A stretch of DNA of 12,972 bases from Rickettsiales bacterium. Its GTDB lineage: Bacteria; Pseudomonadota; Alphaproteobacteria; Rickettsiales; UBA1997. Both the position numbers and the translations under genes were made by a program. The DNA lies in NCBI GenBank assembly GCA_947496905.1, contig CANMEW010000031.1, positions 1 to 12,972 of the forward strand. Direction: 5' to 3'. The notes beneath the pieces are model-generated. The model was not told the DNA's origin and ran no database searches. It saw only the letters and a list, made by a program, of their open reading frames with translations. Shown here piece after piece: positions 7,844 through 12,972 of the stretch. How positions within the stretch are numbered: the stretch's first letter is position 1; each line of letters opens with the position of its first letter.

Positions 7844-8413
7844 CTACACCCTTGGAAGAGTAACACCAGTTTGACCCATGTATTTTCCTGCGCGCATGTC
7901 GTAGGAAATTTCGCAAGGCCTATCACCTTTAAAAAATAAAAATTGGCAAGCACCTTCAAAGGCATAAATTTTCGCTGGCAATGGAGTTGTGTTGGAAAAT
8001 TCTAGCGTGACATGACCTTCCCAACCTGGCTCTAGCGGCGTAACATTCACAATAATTCCACATCTGGCATAGGTAGATTTGCCAACACAAACAACCAGCA
8101 CGTCTTTTGGTACGCGAAAATATTCAACGGTGCGGGCTAGAGCAAAACTGTTTGGCGGGATGATACAGACATCGGTGGTGCGATTTACAAAACTAGTTTC
8201 GCAGAAATTTTTTGGATCAACAATCGCGGAATCGATGTTGGTAAAAATTTTAAATTCGTTGGAAACACGAGCATCGTAGCCGTAGGATGAATTGCCGTAG
8301 GAAATAATTTTATTCCCATTGCCATCGAGTCTCACTTGCTTTGCAATGAAGGGCTCGATCATTTTTTGGTTTACTGCCAGCTCGGCAATTGATGTGTCTG
8401 AGAGGATGGTCAT
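7844..8413 (-). CDS. dcd: dCTP deaminase Dcd
   Basis: Dcd converts dCTP to dUTP, feeding dTMP synthesis. The 189 residues match the proteobacterial homotrimeric enzyme. The core signature GKSTYARCGIIVNVTPLEP (111-129) and the following GWEGHVTLEFSNTTPLP (130-146) include the catalytic glutamate E138, with R117 in the nucleotide site. The GQTGVTLPR ending (180-188) is typical of the C-terminal lid. One position differs from the commoner YANEG: here it reads YAFEG (150-154). A bifunctional dCTP deaminase/dUTPase is less likely because those are archaeal-type and lack this segment order. It is the first gene of the leftward operon; upstream lies a 32-base hairpin and the divergent lolC leader. 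No strong Shine-Dalgarno is visible. Confidence 0.95.
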   Translation of the reverse strand: MTILSDTSIAELAVNQKMIEPFIAKQVRLDGNGNKIISYGNSSYGYDARVSNEFKIFTNIDSAIVDPKNFCETSFVNRTTDVCIIPPNSFALARTVEYFRVPKDVLVVCVGKSTYARCGIIVNVTPLEPGWEGHVTLEFSNTTPLPAKIYAFEGACQFLFFKGDRPCEISYDMRAGKYMGQTGVTLPRV

Positions 8414-8447
8414 GCTCGCTAAAAATTCTTAAAAATAACTCACTAAC

Positions 8448-8479
8448 TACCCATTCAGCTTCAAGAGGCAGAATGGGTA
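8448..8479. promoter_or_regulatory. Perfect 9-bp inverted repeat hairpin between dcd and lolC
   Basis: Arms TACCCATTC (8448-8456) and GAATGGGTA (8471-8479) are exact reverse complements. Inside, after an A/A mismatch, GCTT (8458-8461) pairs with AGGC (8466-8469) around a CAAG loop, giving a 14-bp-tall interrupted hairpin. It lies 35 bases upstream of the dcd start and about 125 bases upstream of lolC. Neither side has an adjacent T-run, so it is not a clear terminator. An operator for a dimeric regulator or a 5'-leader stem-loop of dcd are possible roles. Confidence 0.5.
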
Positions 8480-8498
8480 TATTTCATATTTTAAATTC

Positions 8499-8597
8499 TT
8501 TACGCCGCACGAGCGGCGCCCCACATTCGTGTGGAACCCCATACCGAATCTGATTTAGCTCAAAAACAGTTCGGTATCTTCAACCAGATTCGGTATA
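8499..8597 (+). repeat. Structured leader repeat, copy B (upstream of lolC)
   Basis: In the direction of lolC the element reads H1 CGCCGC-acga-GCGGCG (8503-8518), H2 CCACA-ttcg-TGTGG (8521-8534), the shared block GGAACCCCATA, then H3 with left arm ATACCGAATCTGATT (8541-8555) and right arm AACCAGATTCGGTAT (8582-8596; 14 of 15 positions pair). An internal CAGTTCGGTAT (8567-8577) repeats the right arm. It ends 6-7 bases before the lolC ATG. H1 differs from the thiE copy by a compensatory G-C to C-G pair exchange, which suggests the folded form is under selection. Confidence 0.75.
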
Positions 8598-8603
8598 AAC
8601 CCA

Positions 8604-9854
8604 ATGTTTTCTAAGCTCGAGTTTCTAATTGCAATGCGCTACCTCAAGTCAAAGCGCAGAGAGGGTTTCATCTCTGTCATCGCGATTTTTTCCTTTGTCG
8701 GAATCATGATTGGCGTGGCAACTCTGATTGTTGTGATGTCGGTAATGAATGGTTTTCGTCACGAGTTAATAAGTCGTATTTTAGGAATTAATTCGCATCT
8801 GACGATTTACAGCCACTTACACACAATTCCTGATTACAAAAAATTGCTCGAGGAAGTGCAAAAAATTCCCGGGGTAAAGTTTGCTAATCCGCTGATTGAA
8901 AGTCAGGCGATGCTATCATCTGCGAGCAAAAATTCTGGCGGGCTGATTAAGGGAATCGGGCTTGGAGATTTAAAAAATAAAAAATTGGTTTCAGAAAATA
9001 TTACCGCTGGGGAAATCGAAAAATTAGAAAATAGAAATGCGGTCATCATCGGCTCTGCCGTAGCGCAAAACATGAATTTAAAAATTGGAGATTCACTCAA
9101 AATTATTTCCGCTGAAACAAGTGACACCATCATTGGCTCTATTCCGCGGATAAAAACTTACGAGGTTGGCGGCGTGTTCGAAAGCGGCCTTTACGAATAT
9201 GATTCCACAACTGTTTTCATGAATTTCGAGATGGCACAAATTCATTTTCGCTTCCCAGATTCTATTTCGGCGATCGAGATTTTTGCCGATGATGCCACCA
9301 AGCTCGAGGAGATAAAATCACAACTTTTTGAAGTTTTACTGCGCCACGAAGGTCTCTACGCAACCGATTGGCAGCAGGCCAATGCTAGCTTCATCGACGC
9401 TCTAAAAGTTGAAAGCACAGTGATGTTTTTGATTTTAACACTGATCATCATCGTTGCCGCCTTCAACATTATTTCGAGCATGATCATGCTGGTGAATGAC
9501 AAAAATAAAAACATCGCACTCTTACGTACGCTTGGCATGAGCAAGGCAGCAGTGATGCGAATTTTTTTGATTTGCGGCTCGTCGATTGGTATGGTTGGAA
9601 CTTTTTTGGGGCTACTTATCGGGGTAACTTTTTCTACTAACATCAACAACATCAAGCTTTGGCTTGAGTCTGCAACTGACACAACTTTGTTTAATCCGAC
9701 CATTTATTTCCTTTCCACCCTGCCATCAAAAATTTTCATTTCCGACATAGTGGTGATCACTTCAATGTCTTTGGTCCTGTCCTTTCTAGCGACCATCTAC
9801 CCCGCCTACAAGGCCAGCAAATCTAATCCTGCTGAAATTTTGAGGTATGAGTAA
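8604..9854 (+). CDS. LolC/LolE-family lipoprotein-releasing permease
   Basis: An inner-membrane permease of the LolCDE-type ABC complex that extracts lipoproteins from the inner membrane for delivery to the periplasmic chaperone LolA. The 416 residues are typical. The N-terminus FSKLEFLIAMRYL is the family signature. One membrane helix lies at about 22-47, followed by a large periplasmic domain (about 50-268), then helices at about 272-296, 318-342 and 378-402. The coupling segment NKNIALLRTLGMSK (301-314) contacts the ATPase, and the C-terminal PAYKASKSNPAEILRYE is characteristic. LolC, LolE and the single hybrid LolF of organisms with one permease cannot be told apart by eye, so no symbol is given. 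The ATPase gene lolD, usually next downstream, is absent. The ATG at 8604 lacks a Shine-Dalgarno and follows the leader repeat; TATAAA occurs 4 bases before it. Confidence 0.92.
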   Translation: MFSKLEFLIAMRYLKSKRREGFISVIAIFSFVGIMIGVATLIVVMSVMNGFRHELISRILGINSHLTIYSHLHTIPDYKKLLEEVQKIPGVKFANPLIESQAMLSSASKNSGGLIKGIGLGDLKNKKLVSENITAGEIEKLENRNAVIIGSAVAQNMNLKIGDSLKIISAETSDTIIGSIPRIKTYEVGGVFESGLYEYDSTTVFMNFEMAQIHFRFPDSISAIEIFADDATKLEEIKSQLFEVLLRHEGLYATDWQQANASFIDALKVESTVMFLILTLIIIVAAFNIISSMIMLVNDKNKNIALLRTLGMSKAAVMRIFLICGSSIGMVGTFLGLLIGVTFSTNINNIKLWLESATDTTLFNPTIYFLSTLPSKIFISDIVVITSMSLVLSFLATIYPAYKASKSNPAEILRYE

Positions 9855-10135
9855 GATTCAAATTTAAGGAGGGTGAAAAACCTATATTTTTACTCAAAGA
9901 TTTTTTTGAACGAGTGAAAAAAGACGGAAGATTTTCGTAGAAATTCTGAGTAATTTTCGTCAGTTGCAAGAGCGAAGCTCTTGTCGAGGAGTTTGGGGTG
10001 ACGGCAACGCCGGAAAAATGCGAAGCATTCTTAACCGAAAACTGGCATCTAAATTTTTGAGTAGGAAAGAGTACTACTTGTACGTGCTGTGCTGCGAAAA
10101 TTTGGTACCGAAAAAAGTAATTTTTAGAGATGTCA
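9855..10135. other. Non-coding stretch after lolC with three mini-hairpins
   Basis: No supportable gene. After the lolC stop there is an AT-rich imperfect inverted repeat (TTTTTACTC 9887-9895 against GAGTGAAAAA 9912-9921, one bulge) that could weakly end transcription. From 9967 to 10029 come three short stems with three-base loops: CAAGAGC-GAA-GCTCTTG (9967-9983), CGGC-AAC-GCCG (10002-10012) and AATGC-GAA-GCATT (10017-10029). Two of them contain the heptamer GCGAAGC. A 111-codon rightward open frame crosses the area but has no family features and covers hairpins and a leftward remnant. Confidence 0.55.
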
Positions 10136-10444
10136 TTATTCCCTCTCAGTCTCCATTGCGAATGACACGCTTTTCTTTTTTACTCGATCTGTCCAGGATG
10201 CTGGCGCTCTATTTTCTCTACCAAGGTCATCCACTAAAATGCTGTCCATGCGAAGCTTCATTCGGAAAGCTCGCTCTATTTGTGGCAACTCATCTCTGAA
10301 TGACTGAGCTAGTAATGCGGGGTTAAAATATTCTGGAGCAGTTAGTGGTTGTATTGATGAACAATTCCTGTAGTTGCGGATAGCAGCAGCGGTTCCTGTG
10401 AGTGAGATGTATCCAACGCTAGCATTGTCAATTCCCTGTAAGAA
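10136..10444 (-). pseudogene. Start-less 102-codon coding remnant, unrecognised
   Basis: On the minus strand a frame stays open for 102 codons from just after an in-frame TAA (10447-10445) to a TAA at 10138-10136. The translation looks protein-like, with segments such as LTGTAAAIRNY, APEYFNPALLAQSFRDELP and IERAFRMKLRMDSILVDDL. No ATG, GTG or TTG occurs in its first 50 codons, so as it stands it lacks a start; internal ATGs lie at codons 62 and 66. I do not recognise the family. It probably is the 3' end of a gene whose 5' part was lost. The last ten codons overlap a small repeat-like segment with CATT-GCG-AATG (10154-10164, plus strand). Codon use resembles the two unrecognised genes at the left end more than the housekeeping genes. 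The 124 bases between it and the fadE stop hold only short weak palindromes. Confidence 0.45.
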
Positions 10445-10568
10445 TTAATCGCGTTGTTTACACAACCAAAATGTTTTCACGCAAATTCACGTGGTGGTTT
10501 TTCTTGGCGTTGACGCTCCTAGATGATATTCGTTAGATTTTGCAGAACGACTACCTTCCGAGTCAGGT

Positions 10569-12972
10569 TTAAAAATCTTTGAGCTCATATTCATCAACCT
10601 GCATCGCATCTAGAATTGCGGTTTGGGCATCGTGCAGCAGGTGGTTTTCCTCGAGTGTAATTACCGATTTTTCACGCGCTAACTCGATTAGATCTTCGAT
10701 TCTTTTCTTAGGCAGAGCTCCACTTCTGATCGCAGACTTAATTTTTTCACGAATTTTTTCTGATTTTTCGTGAAGCTCTAGCGCATTTTCCAGCCTGCCC
10801 AAATTGTCATTTTTGTCTTTCGAGACAAAAATTCCTGACGTGAGTGAATCACGAAATTCGCCATTTTTAAGAAAATTTTTAACGACATCGTGACCAAGAT
10901 CGTCACTAGATGGGCAGCTGAAAGCATTGAAGCGCGACCACATCGCGAAGGGGAATAAAATCCACTTACCGCAGCGTCCGAAAAGATTTTGGTAAAGCCC
11001 GTCAAAAGCATTTTGCGCTTTGCCAAGAATTTCCTTCATCGAATGTTCGACGAGAGGAACCTCCTCTTTTTTTCTACCATTCTCCTCAAATTTTTTCAGC
11101 ACACACACTCCCAAATACATCGCTGATAGCACATCTCCGAAGCGTCCATTGATTTTTTCTTTGCGCTTTAAATTGCCTCCGAAGCGTGCCAACGCAATGT
11201 CGGCAAGGAGCGCAAACGTTGCCGAGCACCAAGCGATTTTACGTTCGTACTTACTGAGCAAATCGCGACGCTTTGGTTTGTGAACGTAGCCACGAGTAAG
11301 AGAAAAAATTACTGAGCGCGCAAAATTGCTGATTAGGTGATTGATGTGAGCGAAAAAAGCGTGGTCGAAATCTCTGAGATTATTTTTTTCCAGAGCCTCA
11401 ATTTCCTTGAAAGCATAGGGGTGACACATGATCGCACCTTGTCCAAAGTGGATTAAACTACGCGTCACGATGTTGGCACCTTCAACCGTGATGGAGATTG
11501 GTGTAGAAAAATAGGCATTTGCCAAAAGGTTGCGCGGACCACGAATGATGCTGCGTCCGCCCATGATGTCCATTCCGTCATTGATGTTTTGACGGAACAT
11601 TTCTGTGGCGTGATATTTCGCAATTGCGGTTACGACCGCTGGCTTTGAACCGGAATCTATTGCGCCAGCAGTGAATGTTCTCATTGCATCAATTGTGTAA
11701 GTTCTTGATGCAATGCGTGCCAAAACTTCCTCTACCCCTTCAAATTTTCCAACCGCAGTTCCGAATTGTTGACGAATTGCGGCGTAAGCGCTGACAACGC
11801 GCGACACAAATTTTGACCCTCCGGCGCTCGTTGATGGCAGCGAAATTCCACGCCCCGCTCCCAAACATTCGATCAACATTTTCCAGCCTTTTCCAATTCC
11901 GTTTTTGCCGCCAATTACTGCATCTAAACCAACCACAACATTTTCTCCATTGAGTGGAGAATTAATAAACGAGGTAGAAAGCGGATCATGCCTGCGACCT
12001 TGTCTGACGCCGGTTGTGACGCTTGGAATTAATGCACAAGTGATGCCAAGCTCAACTTGATTGGAAAAAATTCCGTCAGGATCTCGCAATTGAAAAGCAA
12101 CGCCAATTATTGTGGCGTAAGCTCCAAGAGTGATGTAGCGCTTGTTCCAATTCATGCGGATTTTTATTTCTCCGTCAGAATTTTTGAACAAAACACCGTT
12201 GGAAATAATCGAGGTGGCGTCAGAACCAGCCGTTGGCTCAGTGAGTGCGAAGCAAGGCAATTCGCGACCGTCAGCTAGGCGCGGGAGGTAATGTTCGCGC
12301 TGCTCTTTGGTGCCGTAATGCATTAAAAGTTCTGCAGGTCCGAGAGAATTTGGAACCATGGCAGTGATTGCCAAAGGTACGGAGCGAGAGGAAAGTTTTT
12401 CAATGACGCAACCATGCGCGTAGGCAGAAAAGCCGAGTCCGCCAAATTCTTTGGAGATAATCATGCCGAAGAATTTTTTCTCGCGTAAAAATTTCCAAAC
12501 ATTCTCTGGCAAGTCGCGCAGCTTTTGGACTTCGTAGTCGGAGCAAATTTTGCAAATTTCCTCAACTTCATTTTCGAGAAAGTTTTTTTCTTCCGCAGTT
12601 AGACGCGGATATTTTTGAGAAAAAATCCATTCGAAATTTGGACGTCCGGAAAAGAGCTCGCCATCAACCCACACTGTTCCAGAGGTGAGAGCAATTTTTT
12701 CAGTTTCAGAAATTTTTGGTAGCAATCCGAGCTTCTTAATGAGGCGAATAATCTGACTGGTAATGACAATTCTGCGAGCGATTGGAGCCGCTAAGAAGGT
12801 GGCTAGAAAGGAGTACGCTCCCCAAAAAAATTGTCCGAAATCGCAGGTTAAAAAATAAATCGTCAGAACGAAAAGGTAGTGAAAAATCGAGAATTTCCGG
12901 TAGGCAAAAAAGATGAGAAGCGCTGCTGTGATGAAACCCAAGCAAGGAATGGCAGAAAGAAGATTGGTGATT
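10569..12972 (-). CDS. fadE: FadE-type acyl-CoA dehydrogenase, 5' end at the window edge
   Basis: Membrane-associated FAD enzyme catalysing the first beta-oxidation step, acyl-CoA to trans-2-enoyl-CoA. From a TTG at 12941 there are 790 residues, but the frame stays open to the window edge, and FadE proteins usually carry several more N-terminal residues, so the true start is at or beyond the edge. Numbering from that TTG: two hydrophobic segments (about 3-52), a FadE-specific linker with TEKIALTSGT (80-89), then the ACAD core with KEFGGLGFSAYA (164-175), PNSLGPAELL (197-206), FALTEPTAGSDA (231-242), WNKRYITLG (265-273), GRGISLPS (363-370) and ITVEGANIVTR (484-494), whose E487 aligns with the catalytic base position. 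The C-terminal FadE-only domain (about 560-790) includes GGNLKRKEKINGRFGD (588-603). Segment by segment it resembles the 814-residue E. coli enzyme. The gene is leftward with no visible partner. Confidence 0.95.
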   Translation of the reverse strand, partial: ITNLLSAIPCLGFITAALLIFFAYRKFSIFHYLFVLTIYFLTCDFGQFFWGAYSFLATFLAAPIARRIVITSQIIRLIKKLGLLPKISETEKIALTSGTVWVDGELFSGRPNFEWIFSQKYPRLTAEEKNFLENEVEEICKICSDYEVQKLRDLPENVWKFLREKKFFGMIISKEFGGLGFSAYAHGCVIEKLSSRSVPLAITAMVPNSLGPAELLMHYGTKEQREHYLPRLADGRELPCFALTEPTAGSDATSIISNGVLFKNSDGEIKIRMNWNKRYITLGAYATIIGVAFQLRDPDGIFSNQVELGITCALIPSVTTGVRQGRRHDPLSTSFINSPLNGENVVVGLDAVIGGKNGIGKGWKMLIECLGAGRGISLPSTSAGGSKFVSRVVSAYAAIRQQFGTAVGKFEGVEEVLARIASRTYTIDAMRTFTAGAIDSGSKPAVVTAIAKYHATEMFRQNINDGMDIMGGRSIIRGPRNLLANAYFSTPISITVEGANIVTRSLIHFGQGAIMCHPYAFKEIEALEKNNLRDFDHAFFAHINHLISNFARSVIFSLTRGYVHKPKRRDLLSKYERKIAWCSATFALLADIALARFGGNLKRKEKINGRFGDVLSAMYLGVCVLKKFEENGRKKEEVPLVEHSMKEILGKAQNAFDGLYQNLFGRCGKWILFPFAMWSRFNAFSCPSSDDLGHDVVKNFLKNGEFRDSLTSGIFVSKDKNDNLGRLENALELHEKSEKIREKIKSAIRSGALPKKRIEDLIELAREKSVITLEENHLLHDAQTAILDAMQVDEYELKDF

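Noticed and set aside
7842..7916. Longer start for coaX at 7916
   Set aside because: It would overlap dcd by 73 bases and add 25 residues before the strand carrying DIGNT, where the family begins.
9887..9921. Rho-independent terminator after lolC
   Set aside because: The stem is AT-rich, bulged and has a long loop, with no GC core; too weak to call.
9964..10299. Rightward 111-codon open frame
   Set aside because: It runs across the mini-hairpins and antisense to the more protein-like remnant, has no recognisable family and lacks a Shine-Dalgarno.

Overview
The window reads as a chromosomal piece of an AT-rich alphaproteobacterium, possibly a Rickettsiales- or Holosporales-like, host-associated lineage. 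Three things point there: coaX directly followed by ribonuclease J, a 189-residue Dcd with the proteobacterial core motifs, and heavy use of A/T-rich codons with many A and T runs. The lineage is an inference from gene content and composition, not from a search.

Layout, left to right. Positions 1-2482 hold a leftward group: thiE, prmC, two unrecognised genes that overlap out of frame, and at the very left edge the first codons of another leftward gene behind a strong Shine-Dalgarno. Positions 2483-2644 are a structured intergenic repeat. Positions 2645-8413 are a tight leftward operon: dcd, coaX, rnj, carA and an orphan antiporter-like membrane protein of the NuoL/M/N-MrpD family. Its genes overlap or are separated by only 2-8 bases. 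Positions 8414-8603 are a divergent intergenic region with a 9-bp-stem hairpin and a second copy of the same structured repeat. Positions 8604-9854 carry a rightward LolC/E-type lipoprotein-export permease without a neighbouring lolD. Positions 9855-10568 contain a cluster of mini-hairpins and a start-less leftward coding remnant. From 10569 to the right edge is a leftward fadE-type acyl-CoA dehydrogenase, open at its 5' end.

Most genes are housekeeping: pyrimidine nucleotide supply (dcd, carA), CoA and thiamine phosphate synthesis (coaX, thiE), RNA decay (rnj), release-factor methylation (prmC), outer-membrane lipoprotein sorting (lolC/E) and fatty-acid beta-oxidation (fadE). Apart from shared operons they do not form one pathway.

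The most unusual signal is non-coding. An approximately 100-nt, three-hairpin element lies directly in front of both thiE and lolC, in the same orientation relative to each gene and ending 2-6 bases before the start codon. The two copies show a compensatory base-pair change in their first stem, and a degenerate partial copy lies in tandem beside the thiE copy.
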